Shown: piece by piece, positions 1-7,834 of the stretch
How positions within the stretch are numbered: the stretch's first letter is position 1
Layout of the letters: the number at the start of each line of letters is the position of its first letter
Assembly: GCA_026419775.2 (NCBI GenBank)
Contig: JAOPGA020001086.1
Span: 1 to 27,133, forward strand
DNA length: 27,133 bases
Direction: 5' to 3'
Source of the DNA: Acrasis kona
Lineage: Eukaryota; Heterolobosea; Eutetramitea; Acrasida; Acrasidae
Notes under the pieces: generated by a model
Database searches by the model: none
The model's input: the letters and a program-made list of their open reading frames with translations, nothing else
Told to the model about the DNA's origin: nothing
Position numbers and translations under genes: made by a program

Positions 1-532
1 GATAGAGAGTGGAAAAGCAAAGATGATAAAAATAAAAGATCGGATGCTTCCAACAATATAACAACAGCAAGTGTCAATAATCTTGACCCACATTTCCATA
101 TGCAGCGAGGGTCATAGAGCAGTCACTGTGGAAACATAGGAGGGGAACAGACATTATGAGCAATCTAAGAGTCAGGAAACATGCCATCTAAAAAGAATTA
201 TCCAATTAAATTCCAAAGTAACGTAAGAATAAATCCGAAGAACTTGGTCTCCGCAAAGGATAACGCTTAATGCTTTGTAGTGATTTTAGGTCTCTCTAGA
301 GAACAAGAGGTGTCCATCAGCACATCACATGAATTGATTGAGGTGAATTGTTTCGTCCACGAACCCTTCAAAAAATCATCATACCAAGCCTACCAGCAAA
401 ATCCAACCGTGCCTTCAAACCAGTAATAATGCAACAACAACAAGCTTTGATAACCTCATTTCACCTCACGAATGCAGGGAGGAAATTAATTTAAAGGAGA
501 CATGACGACTTGAAGATTGCCCAGAAGAACGA
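1..532. other. No supportable gene
   Basis: No long open frame and no recognisable protein. A short plus-strand stretch from about 500 to 608 reads as a charged peptide of about 35 residues (KNDHDAICTMKDDV...EAKLDIKAIL), bounded by stops on both sides. It could be the end of a decayed coiled-coil gene, but nothing further supports it. Confidence 0.3.
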
Positions 533-1492
533 TCACGACGCCATTTGCACCATGAAGGACGACGTAATTAGCGAAGCCAAGCTGGACATTAAAGCCATAT
601 TAAACTGATGACAGAGCCACCACAAAGAACCTGTTGAATACCAGCAGCAAGGGCAGTCAAGTGGTAAAGATTTCTTAATGAAGAAGAATAAAGGAGAGCA
701 ACTGAAAGCGGACTGGGTAGGATAGGACAAGGAAGTGTATGGAGGAAGATTAATTGTAAACGGTGTTCGGCGTAAGCCGTTAGTTGTATTCAAATTGTAG
801 TCTAATTGGATCATAGCTCCAAACAAATAAATGTTTACTATATGAATGTTTGTGTTACGCTTCAACAATAAAATGCCCGTGTCAAAGTCCAAAATGGTTT
901 GTAAGCGCCCATCCAGGTTGGAGTCGGAAGCAACCTTGTGTGAACAAAGTTTGTCCCAGTCCGATTTGTAAGTGGATTTAGGTTTGTCCTCCACCAGAAC
1001 GGGCTTGTCAGCACTAGAACCAGAAACGTTCCAGTTCAGCGCTTGAAGAGCTTTGACCTGCTCCAAGGTGAATGTAACTTCATTAGGCGGCACAATTCTT
1101 GTCGCGGGTGGTACCGCACCCTGAGGAATGGATTCATTGTTATCGACAGGCGCTGGAGCGTCTAGACCCGCCTCCTCCTCGTCTTCCAACCGATCATCCA
1201 ACTCCTCCTCTTCATCCTCCTCCTCTTCATCCTCCATTGAAATCTTCCGGAGAATGGGAGGTTTAGCGTAACTCTTCCACAACAGTGGGAGAATTGCATT
1301 ACGACGGTCAACATCAGATGGTAACGCGTCGTAGAAGAAAGGAAAGCGGACCTTCCTAGTCTTCATCTTGTCACACAGTTCCTCAAGGTCCATACAACCG
1401 ATGCTGTTCTTGAGGAGAACACCACCCTTCGCTCCAAGCGCATTAACCTTGTCCAAAAGCGATTGTGAAGTTGGAATTTGAGAATGTGACAT
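533..1492 (-). CDS. Acidic protein of unknown function associated with repeat family R1
   Basis: The frame opens at a good ATG (MSHSQIPTSQSLLDKV) and is about 319 codons long. The first 85 residues are mixed and globular-looking (CMDLEELCDKMKTRKVRFPF), followed by a strongly acidic run (EDEEEEDEEEELDDRLEDEEE), a proline-rich linker, and a second globular part (SDWDKLCSHKVASDSNLDGR). The last 90 or so residues are rich in Phe, Ser and Cys and may not be real coding. I do not recognise a family. The first 16 codons and the 5' leader recur at 16271-16483 in a repeat, so this is probably the first ORF of a mobile element rather than a host gene. An ORF1 or gag-like role is a guess only. Confidence 0.45.
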   Translation of the reverse strand: MSHSQIPTSQSLLDKVNALGAKGGVLLKNSIGCMDLEELCDKMKTRKVRFPFFYDALPSDVDRRNAILPLLWKSYAKPPILRKISMEDEEEEDEEEELDDRLEDEEEAGLDAPAPVDNNESIPQGAVPPATRIVPPNEVTFTLEQVKALQALNWNVSGSSADKPVLVEDKPKSTYKSDWDKLCSHKVASDSNLDGRLQTILDFDTGILLLKRNTNIHIVNIYLFGAMIQLDYNLNTTNGLRRTPFTINLPPYTSLSYPTQSAFSCSPLFFFIKKSLPLDCPCCWYSTGSLWWLCHQFNMALMSSLASLITSSFMVQMAS

Positions 1493-1655
1493 AGTGATGT
1501 GTAAACGATTAATTTCGAACAATCTTTCACAAACATGTACTCAACTCATTTTAACCGGTCAATCTCCCTCCAAATCTGTTACAATGGGTTAATAAATAAA
1601 ATAAAATACATTCTTTGTAGAGGGTAAATAATATTAGTCCTATGGAAATATAATA
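1446..1655 (-). repeat. Repeat family R1, copy 1 (5' end of the parent element)
   Basis: About 210 bp nearly identical to 16271-16483, and partly to 4025-4165. It holds the start of the acidic-protein ORF and the leader upstream of it. Homology among the three copies stops at the same point, after AGTCCTATGGAAATATAATA, so position 1655 is an element end. The R1 family is unclassified. The copy looks incomplete on the left, where the other end is not seen. Confidence 0.7.
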
Positions 1656-1873
1656 TTTCCACATAATTCCCCCGATGGACATTCTGATTGATGGTATCAA
1701 ATCATCATCAAACATTTAAGCGATAGAAACTGTTACAATGAGCTGATTTATTACAAAATCAACTTCTCAATCAAAAACTGATCTCAACATAAAAATAATT
1801 TATTTCTACAGATTTGGCTATTTTGGTAACAGTATAAATAACAGTTCTTTTTATTTGATCTATCATAAAAACA

Positions 1874-2266
1874 ATGACAAACATCATCTCAAAGATGATT
1901 GATGCTATCAAACAAGCAGTTAGTTATCCAGGCACAGAGCTGAACTCAATAGTTCCAATTGATGAAGAGCAGCCTCAGTATGTGCTCAAGGAAGAGAAGA
2001 AAAGAAAGCCAAAGAGGTACACCTATGCTGAGAGGTTGAACACAAATCTTTTTTGTTTTTGGCCCAGTCGAATTGTTTGTCGTGAGAGGGCGTTTAATCT
2101 GGCATTTGGATTGCACACTAAGGTTGTTGCCTTTCAAGTCGCCCAAGCATATGGGCACTACTCAATTTTCACAACGCGCATCCTTCTGTTCATGGCAATT
2201 AAAGTTATTAGATATGCATTGTTGGTTAGTATTCATTTCAAGAGTTGTTTATGGTGTGACTATTAA
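1874..2266 (+). CDS. Unrecognised small protein, probably a decayed element gene
   Basis: The frame starts at a real ATG and gives 130 residues. The N-terminal 55 residues are charged (EEQPQYVLKEEKKRKPKRYTY). The C-terminal half (AFGLHTKVVAFQVAQAYG, then a hydrophobic LLFMAIKVIRYALLV) has a diverged homologue on the minus strand at 5419-5645. The two share conservative changes (L/M, K/Q, A/S, A/T, I/L), which argues that this strand is coding. Relative to the second copy the frame changes near position 2070-2085, so one of the two is damaged. The hydrophobic stretch could be a membrane segment. No family is recognised. A LINE fragment follows closely and may have cut off the 3' part. Confidence 0.35.
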   Translation: MTNIISKMIDAIKQAVSYPGTELNSIVPIDEEQPQYVLKEEKKRKPKRYTYAERLNTNLFCFWPSRIVCRERAFNLAFGLHTKVVAFQVAQAYGHYSIFTTRILLFMAIKVIRYALLVSIHFKSCLWCDY

Positions 2267-2305
2267 GTGTTTGATGATGAATGACGTTGGTTGGAACCTG
2301 TTACT
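2040..2305 (+). repeat. Duplicated 270-bp segment, copy 1
   Basis: Roughly two thirds identical at DNA level to the reverse complement of 5365-5645, from a shared TTTTTGGCCCAGTC to a shared GAACCTGTTAC. Sequence outside these limits differs between the copies. Family unknown. It could be a shared exon or part of an old element. Confidence 0.6.
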
Positions 2306-2579
2306 TGTTGCAACTTGGTTACACTAGTATGGATGTAGTTAAGCGTTTTTCTAGTAAGATACCAGTCAAAAAGCCACTCCAAGTGTTGAGGAAGATATCA
2401 ACAATCTTGATGGAAACCTCCTACTCCATCTGGCACGCGCGTTGCGCAACACACGCCATCAAATCCGCCAAGCTAGGCGGGCCTTCGGCTGTATAGAGTC
2501 ATTTATAAATATGTAAATTTATTCTAATAAAGCTTTTCGCAGAATGCGATTTATACAAAAAAAATGTTACTTGTTGCAA
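2299..2579 (+). mobile_element. LINE-B 3' fragment, 5'-truncated, with 15-bp TSD
   Basis: The body at 2314-2564 encodes the very C-terminus of a LINE ORF2 (LGYTSMDVVKRF...VLRKISTILMETSYSIWHARC), then a short 3' UTR and an A8 tail. It is flanked by the direct repeat TGTTACTTGTTGCAA at 2299-2313 and 2565-2579, the hallmark of target-primed reverse transcription. The peptide is homologous to the LINE-A C-terminus at 4815-4990 but is clearly a different subfamily. The 3' UTR contains the inverted repeats CCGCC/GGCGG and TCGCA/TGCGA. Confidence 0.9.
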
Positions 2580-2599
2580 TCAATTTGGAGGGAAAATCA

Positions 2600-3786
2600 G
2601 ATTTTATTGAGAAGAAACCAACTGAGTCGTTGTAACCTTCCAATTTTATGTTTACCTTCTAATTCAACGTTCACAAAAACTAACCTAGTAGAGAAGAGGT
2701 CAAATCTACAACCAAGTCTAAAACTAAAATTGATTAATGCTGGTGCACCAACAATCTTAAGAGGGGAGATTAAGAAGAGCATTGTAGAACAAATCAGTGT
2801 GCTGCATCTTGCTTGTATCAGTGTCAACACTAGATTGGTTTGTATTTTTGCTTTATAGGCTGCCAAAGAAAACAGAATAAAAAAATTCAAAGCTAGCGAG
2901 GGGATAGGTGCAGAACTTCAAAAATTGTCACAATCTAGTTATTTGCAAAGGGTCCAAAAAAATTGGAAGAGTTATTGAAGGAATGTATCAGCTAGAAAAA
3001 AGATTACAAGAACTCCACTCTGAAATTCTTCAATATAACATCGATTATGTTGTGAACATTGATGAGACTCCTGTCCAGTATCAAATTACATCACTCAAAA
3101 GACCTCACTTTTCTGACGGTGACAGTGATGGTCTCATCATGAGATTCAACAAGATAGCCTACATGACTTCCAAGCTCTACATTGAATTTTTAAAGAACTT
3201 GCCTTAAGTGCTCCGCTACAGCAAAACCATGATTATTCATTTTTTTTTATATAAATTGCATTCTGCAAAAAGCTTTATTAAAATAAATTTACATATTTAT
3301 AAATGACTCTATACAGCTTAAGGCCCGCCTAGCTTGGCGGATTTGATGGCATGCGTTGTGCAACGCTTGTGCCAGATGGTGTAAGTGGTCTCCATCAAAA
3401 TGGTTGATATCTTCCTCAACACTTGGAGTGGCTTTTTGACTGGTATCTTACTAGAAAAACGCTTAACTACATCCATACTAGTGTAACCAAGTAGACTAAA
3501 TGGAAGACTACAGAATTTAAAAACCATGATTATTCATGACAACTTCCAATAAAACTCCAGGGGTAGTCAACGCAGCAGCAGCAAGGAACCTAAGATTATT
3601 TTGTTTGGTTGAGAATAGTACAAGCTTCTCGCAGCCACTTGATGTTAAAGCAAATCGCCCATTCAAAGCAAGCTTCAGAAAGTACCACAATGAGATTCTT
3701 GTTAGACAATACAAGAAAAGGTCCTTATTGACCAAGCTGAAAAGAAAAGACAATTGGTTCAATAACATTTTTTTATTAAAGAAATA
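2600..3786 (+). pseudogene. pogo/Tigger-type (DDE_1) transposase remnant, split by a LINE insertion
   Basis: Pieces of a DDE_1 transposase lie in order on the plus strand. Around 2733-2960 is a CENP-B/HTH-like stretch (GAPTILRGEIKKSIVEQI). At about 2965-3240 is the catalytic core with the first Asp in YVVNIDETPVQYQ, then YMTSKLYIEFLKNLP and the second Asp in MIIHDN. At 3590-3786 is ENSTSFSQPLDVKANRPF, the typical third-Asp region (SxPLD). Stop codons at 2856-2858, 2971-2973 and 3205-3207 and frame changes show it is dead. A minus-strand LINE-B fragment (3241-3519) sits exactly between the second-Asp motif and the rest. Family assignment rests on motif order. The CENP-B part is weaker. Confidence 0.75.
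3223..3537 (-). mobile_element. LINE-B 3' fragment, 5'-truncated, with 18-bp TSD
   Basis: The body at 3241-3519 on the minus strand ends in a poly(A) tail, read as T8 at 3241-3248 on the plus strand. It encodes the same ORF2 C-terminus as the 2314-2564 copy (LLGYTSMDVVKRFSSKIPVK). It is flanked by AAAACCATGATTATTCAT at 3223-3240 and 3520-3537. It interrupts the pogo transposase remnant, so it is younger than that transposon. Confidence 0.92.
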
Positions 3787-3992
3787 AAAAAATTATTGAT
3801 CACTATTTAAATTGGTAACAATATCTATTTCTTCAAGTAAATTAACAATAATTTCTGTTTCACATGTACTTAGCCAATCAAAGTCTTTGTCTAGTATTTA
3901 ATTGAATAATATAGTAAATTTCTCTCCAATTAGATTTTAAAAATGTCAAAATTTTTTAAAATTGATTATAAATAGCACTGGGTAAATTACAC
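3787..3992. other. No supportable gene
   Basis: A+T-rich spacer between the pogo remnant and R1 copy 2. The minus strand contains a short open stretch (DKDFDWLSTCETEIIVNLLEEIDIVTNLN) of unknown significance. Confidence 0.3.
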
Positions 3993-4165
3993 TTACCCTT
4001 CTACTAACAAGACTGTATTAGACAAACAATCTTTCACAAACGCGTACTTAACTCATTTTAACCGGTCAATCTCCCTCCAAATCTGTTACAATGGGTTAAT
4101 AAATAAAATAAAATACATTCTTTATTGTAGAGGGTAAATAATATTAGTCCTATGGAAATATAATA
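3993..4165 (-). repeat. Repeat family R1, copy 2 (internally deleted)
   Basis: It starts with TTACCCTTCTACTAAC, as copy 3 does at 16050, then joins directly to the 5'-leader part at about 4025. It ends at the same TATGGAAATATAATA border. The ORF region is absent, so this is a short non-autonomous derivative. A LINE-A copy is inserted at its right border. Confidence 0.7.
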
Positions 4166-5123
4166 TCTCCAGGAAAAGAAGAGAGTTAAATCATGTACCC
4201 TCAACTATGTTGAAGCTCATTCCAACATTCCTGGTAATGAAGAAGCTGACAAACTCGCAAAGCTTGGTTTGAAGAATCACCTCATCAGTGATATCTGTCC
4301 ACCTACTCACCTTGCTTTTGATCTTGTTTGTAACGGTGATGTTCCACACAAATCTGTTCGTCTTTTTGTCAAATCTTATTTGTCTTCCAAACGTGCTTAC
4401 TCAGTTGACTACAAATATGACCTTCTACATGATGAATACCACATTAAAGCGTCTGTAGATATAGACATATTAAACAAAAGCGAACAAAAATTCCTACTTC
4501 GCCTCCGCTCCAACCAGCTTTGCGCTCTGTCAAAGATGCGTTACTGGAGCAAGAATCCAAATTATGACACCAAATGTCCTCGGTGTCATTCATCACATGA
4601 AGACCAGCAACATTTGCTTCTTGACTGTCGCTATAATAAAACTAAATTACATGATGCGATGGTCAGAATCAATAAGGTTATCCAGGATAATCTGAAACCT
4701 GGCTTTGTTATTCGAGGCATTTTTAAATTTTGGGGAGCGCCATATTATTTGACGCAGCGTGGAATTGAAGGAAGCGAAGAAATGTCAGAGTTGCCAGAAG
4801 ATTGGAAGAGGTCCATTTATGCTAGTATGCTAGGATATGTTAGTATGGACACTTTCAAGCGATTCAACAAGCACTTTAGAGTTCTCAAGCCTCTCTCTGT
4901 ACTCCGAAAAATCTCTACAATACTCATAGAAACTTCCCGTTCCATTTGGACCGCTCGATGTGTTTACAAGGCAAACTGTGAACACAAGCAATCACCTTCT
5001 CGGTGATTTGTATATATAATTTTTTGTGTAAGGTAACTCATCAATAACTATTGATGGGGGTTGTAAAACTACCAATAAACTTTCAGGCTTATCCCTGTTT
5101 TCTAAAAATGGAAATATAATATC
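4152..5123 (+). mobile_element. LINE-A, 5'-truncated insertion with 16-bp TSD
   Basis: The body at 4168-5107 is flanked by ATGGAAATATAATATC at 4152-4167 and 5108-5123. It starts in mid RNase H domain, runs through the ORF2 stop at 5004-5006, and ends with a 3' UTR and a short A-tail. It landed at the edge of R1 copy 2, so it is younger than that repeat. Other copies of the same 3' end are at 9386-9563 and, split by a MULE, at about 10676-15211. Confidence 0.92.
4170..5006 (+). CDS. LINE-A ORF2 C-terminal part: RNase H end and zinc-knuckle domain
   Basis: The frame is open from the truncation point to the stop. It begins with the end of an RNase H domain (LNYVEAHSNIPGNEEADKLAKLG, about residues 12-35), including the final catalytic Asp of EADKLAK. 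About 100 residues later is a CX2CX8HX4C zinc knuckle (CPRCHSSHEDQQHLLLDC), typical of the C-terminus of LINE reverse transcriptases. A conserved tail follows (SMDTFKRFNKHFRVLKPLSV...IWTARC). No start codon belongs to this fragment. It is intact over its length but cannot retrotranspose without the missing endonuclease and reverse transcriptase domains. RNase H is found in I-like and some other LINE clades. I cannot assign the clade from this fragment. Confidence 0.85.
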   Translation, partial: QEKKRVKSCTLNYVEAHSNIPGNEEADKLAKLGLKNHLISDICPPTHLAFDLVCNGDVPHKSVRLFVKSYLSSKRAYSVDYKYDLLHDEYHIKASVDIDILNKSEQKFLLRLRSNQLCALSKMRYWSKNPNYDTKCPRCHSSHEDQQHLLLDCRYNKTKLHDAMVRINKVIQDNLKPGFVIRGIFKFWGAPYYLTQRGIEGSEEMSELPEDWKRSIYASMLGYVSMDTFKRFNKHFRVLKPLSVLRKISTILIETSRSIWTARCVYKANCEHKQSPSR

Positions 5124-5364
5124 AGATTGTAATGTATCAGTACCATGAACCATTTTTAAATTTAAATCATGATATACACAGGCAACATGAAATGAATCTT
5201 TGGCAATTTTACTCTTGTCTGATCTTATTAAATTCACAGCAGGGTTTGCACTCTGCTGAGTTAGTTTTTTGCACGCTGAATTAGAAGGTGCACGCTCAAT
5301 TGGAACCTACCTGACCTAGTTGGTAATGTCTGTGTAAAATTAAATAAAATGTCCATCAAACTTT
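5124..5364 (-). other. Short unrecognised coding-like stretch
   Basis: Minus-strand frame from about 5240 to 5125 reads NLIRSDKSKIAKDSFHVACVYHDLNLKMVHGTDTLQSDIIF, which looks like real protein, but it runs straight into the LINE-A insertion site. No family recognised. The rest of the interval holds no clear feature. Confidence 0.3.
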
Positions 5365-5645
5365 ATTTACAAAAAGTAACAGGTTCTAACCGACATCCAT
5401 TAATATCTACACCCTCAATCACCACTCTTTAACAACGACAACGACTCGAAATAAACCAAGAACAACAAACAACACGCATCTAATAACTTTCAACGCCATG
5501 AACAGGACAATTATAGTTGTGGGAGTCAGGTAGTCCCCATACGCTTGGGTGACCTGAAGGCTAACAACCTGGGTGTGCATTCCGAAGGCCGGAATAAAAC
5601 GCTCCCCTACTGCAAATGATTTGACTGGGCCAAAAAGGAAAAAGG
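5365..5645 (-). repeat. Duplicated 270-bp segment, copy 2
   Basis: Reverse-oriented, diverged copy of 2040-2305. On the minus strand it encodes FLFGPVKSFAVGERFIPAFG, HTQVVSLQVTQAYGDY and VLFMALKVIRC, matching copy 1 at about half of the residues. The open frame extends to 5419-5739, but the part beyond 5645 is not shared with copy 1. Confidence 0.6.
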
Positions 5646-5992
5646 TGCGTGTTTGTGGACCTGTGAAGACTTTCAAGTCTAGTGTCAATTGGTTTAAGAA
5701 AAAGATTAGAGACTTTGATGTAGTAACACACAAGGACATTTCTTTAAAGGAAATAATTGAAAAATCACCGCCGGGAGGGAAAGTATGTCGTGTTAATTGT
5801 AAACATTCAGACCCTAACCCAATTATTTATAAACAATGGGAGGAAATGGTCACAATCTGATTTAGAATTAGTGCATTCTTTGTTCCATGCAGATATGTCA
5901 GAGTGACAAGGTGTTGCTAGAAGAAAAATTACAAAGGTCATTTGACAGTATCCGACAGAAAGTGCTCAAAGAGCGACGTGTTTTAAATAAAT
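5573..5992 (+). pseudogene. Unrecognised protein remnant
   Basis: The plus strand from about 5640 reads KTFKSSVNWFKKKIRDFDVV, then HKDISLKEIIEKSPPGGK and CRVNCKHSDPNPIIYKQWEE, ending at 5860. A second piece at about 5890-5992 reads DKVLLEEKLQRSFDSIRQKV and ends in a TAA stop. Both look like genuine coding sequence of one basic, helix-rich protein in two frames. The left end overlaps the duplicated segment, which is open on the other strand, so the coding strand of that overlap is unclear. Family not recognised. Confidence 0.35.
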
Positions 5993-6050
5993 AATTACTT
6001 CATTATAGGATCTAAAACTGTTGCAATATTATCAAATAATTAAAAATTTC

Positions 6051-6160
6051 AAGCCAATCTGGCTTAGTGGTATTTTACACCGCTAAAGACAGTAGGTCGC
6101 AAGTTCAAATCACGGGAGTGGAAAAAAATGGAGGGTGAGGGTGCCGATCAAAGAAAAAAC
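6051..6160 (+). repeat. tRNA-derived SINE-like sequence
   Basis: Contains a good RNA polymerase III A box (TGGCTTAGTGG, 6060-6070) and, about 42 bp downstream, a degenerate B box (AGTTCAAATCA, 6101-6111). This is the spacing of a tRNA gene, and it is followed by an A-rich run. The anticodon arm and acceptor stem do not pair well, so this is not a functional tRNA. It fits the 5' head of a tRNA-derived SINE or a tRNA relic. Confidence 0.45.
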
Positions 6161-6164
6161 TAAC

Positions 6165-6955
6165 ATAGCAGAGCATTAGTATTATCAGTAACAACTGCAC
6201 CAACTGCTTTAATATAATGCTTCTTTAAAAGGCTTTGAATAGCTGTATCAGCTAGTTCTCTTTTGGTATTAAATAATCTCAATATTGAAAACTGAGGTTT
6301 ACTTTATAAAGTAACATCTCTTTTTAATTGCTTCAATTTTTTCTTGTCTATTTTACCTAGCTTTACTTATTTAAAAGAAGTTGGATTGTAGACATTTTAT
6401 TTTGTATTTCAATATCATCAAACTTGATCTCCCTTGTGGCCAATACTTATAATAGATGACCAACTGTATTAGATGTAGTGTAATCAAAAGATAGACAAAT
6501 AAAATTTCTAGATAAAACAGACTTTACTCTGTTATCTGACATGTCAATTATTATCTCTCGGCACATTTCAATCACAGATGCGCATAGTGTGCAATACTCT
6601 TCCATATTTTTGAATGATTCTTGAAAAAACAATTTATGGTATAGATATAGAACCTCTGATGTCTTTTTAACAGAGAGTTGGGCTTTTGATTGAAATAAAA
6701 GGACTCGGTGAAGAAAATCCGGACAGAACTGCTTCTTATTTATTGTTTGTCAAATTGGGACCATATCTTTATATTGGTTGACAATCTTTGACAACTCTGT
6801 TGGTCTATAAAATGTCTAGAATTTCCTCTGGAGATTTTTTAACTTCCACAGTTGTCAAATTTGAGTCCTTCATTATGTAACATGATTTGTTCATGTTTAT
6901 TTGAATAGACTTCTCATTTTGGTTAGGAGCCTTTTTACCCAGATATAATGACATA
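6165..6955 (-). pseudogene. hAT-like transposase remnant
   Basis: Read on the minus strand, pieces occur in the order expected for a hAT or DUF659-type transposase. There is an N-terminal lysine-rich part (GKKAPNQNEKSIQINMNK). A helical stretch follows (FCPDFLHRVLLFQSKAQLSV, then MFFQESFKNMEEYCTL). The first catalytic region is SRNFICLSFDYTTSNTVG, comparable to the FDGTT motif of the family. Near the left end is IKAVGAVVTDNTNALL, comparable to the TDNA block. Several stops and frame changes break it. Zinc finger, dimerisation domain and terminal repeats were not found, so assignment rests on two motifs. Confidence 0.45.
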
Positions 6956-7205
6956 TGTATTTTTTCAATCAACATCTCTAACACGGGGAATGTTTACAAA
7001 AGAATTCAGGTGTCAACCTTACAAACTAGTGACCAATACCGACGATGAGGGTTACTCTTCAAGAGTCAGAGTACCTTATAGACCAACCCCAGATGTAAAA
7101 AGGAAACTTTTGAAAGAAAAGAGGCAACAAAGGAAATTGTTCTTCACAAATAAAAGCACAATTATGAAAGTTAGAGTTGTAGACAAACCAATGTATGCTG
7201 CGTAA
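6948..7205 (+). CDS. Unrecognised basic protein fragment
   Basis: The open frame has a protein-like C-terminal part (PYKLVTNTDDEGYSSRVRVP, YRPTPDVKRKLLKEKRQQRK, IMKVRVVDKPMYAA) ending in TAA. The first 15 codons overlap the hAT-like remnant, so the true start is unknown. It is strongly basic in the middle. It ends 18 bp before a convergent minus-strand frame. No family recognised. Either a small gene or a piece of a decayed element. Confidence 0.3.
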   Translation: MTYVFFQSTSLTRGMFTKEFRCQPYKLVTNTDDEGYSSRVRVPYRPTPDVKRKLLKEKRQQRKLFFTNKSTIMKVRVVDKPMYAA

Positions 7206-7222
7206 TACTCATCCGGTAAATG

Positions 7223-7430
7223 TTATATTACACTATATTGTGCATACTTGTCTTTTAGTGTTTGTTGTGTTTGTGCCTGTATTGGTATAACTTTTTCCAA
7301 AGCAGTGGCACATTCTAAAACGTTTTTGTCTTCTATTACAGTATGGGTATTATCTCTGATAGTTCCATCCTCATATTTATAGTAGAAGGTTAATTGCTTC
7401 ATGTCGATATATATATTACAGTATAAACCA
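7223..7430 (-). other. Unrecognised coding-like stretch
   Basis: Minus-strand frame reading MKQLTFYYKYEDGTIRDNTH, then VIEDKNVLECATALEKVIPI and QAQTQQTLKDKYAQYSVI before its stop. The composition is protein-like. Upstream it runs into the LINE ORF1 region, so it may be a truncated gene end. Convergent with the 6948-7205 frame. Confidence 0.3.
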
Positions 7431-7434
7431 ATAC

Positions 7435-7834
7435 ATGCATGCATTCCAACAACGAAAAGCATGGAGCACACATGATGATCTGCATCCAATCAATAGATGT
7501 AAATTCACCGAGGACCCCGAAACAGAACTCTTAGAGGACAATTTAATCCCAGACTATGCCTTTGTAAATCCAAGAGCGGAGGTGATAGGAAACAAGACTG
7601 TTACAGAGATGGAAAAAAATAGAAGCTCTAGCCTGCGAAATCCAAAATTTGGTTAAATTAAACTTCCAAAACATAGAGAATGTTAGCATACTCAGGGAAC
7701 AAATCCAAAATGCCAACAACAGAATGCACATATTTAGTACCAACCATGAAGATTTTATCAAACAAACCCTAAATGATCTTCATACAAACAACCAAGCTCT
7801 GGCTTGCGCATTCAGGACACTAAATGTCTGTTAA
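7435..7834 (+). pseudogene. LINE ORF1 C-terminal part
   Basis: Immediately upstream of the endonuclease ORF. It begins in one frame (HAFQQRKAWSTHDDLHPINR...IGNKTVTEME). At an A7 run (7613-7619) it shifts to another frame that reads KKIEALACEIQNLVKLNFQN, then ENVSILREQIQNANNRMHIF, and stops at 7832-7834. The second half is a predicted coiled coil, usual in LINE ORF1 proteins. The shift at the A-run is either decay or a sequencing error. ORF2 begins 11 nt before the ORF1 stop, a normal LINE arrangement. Confidence 0.6.

Noticed and set aside
6051-6125. Functional tRNA gene
   Set aside because: A and B boxes are present, but anticodon and acceptor stems do not pair, and the B box is degenerate.
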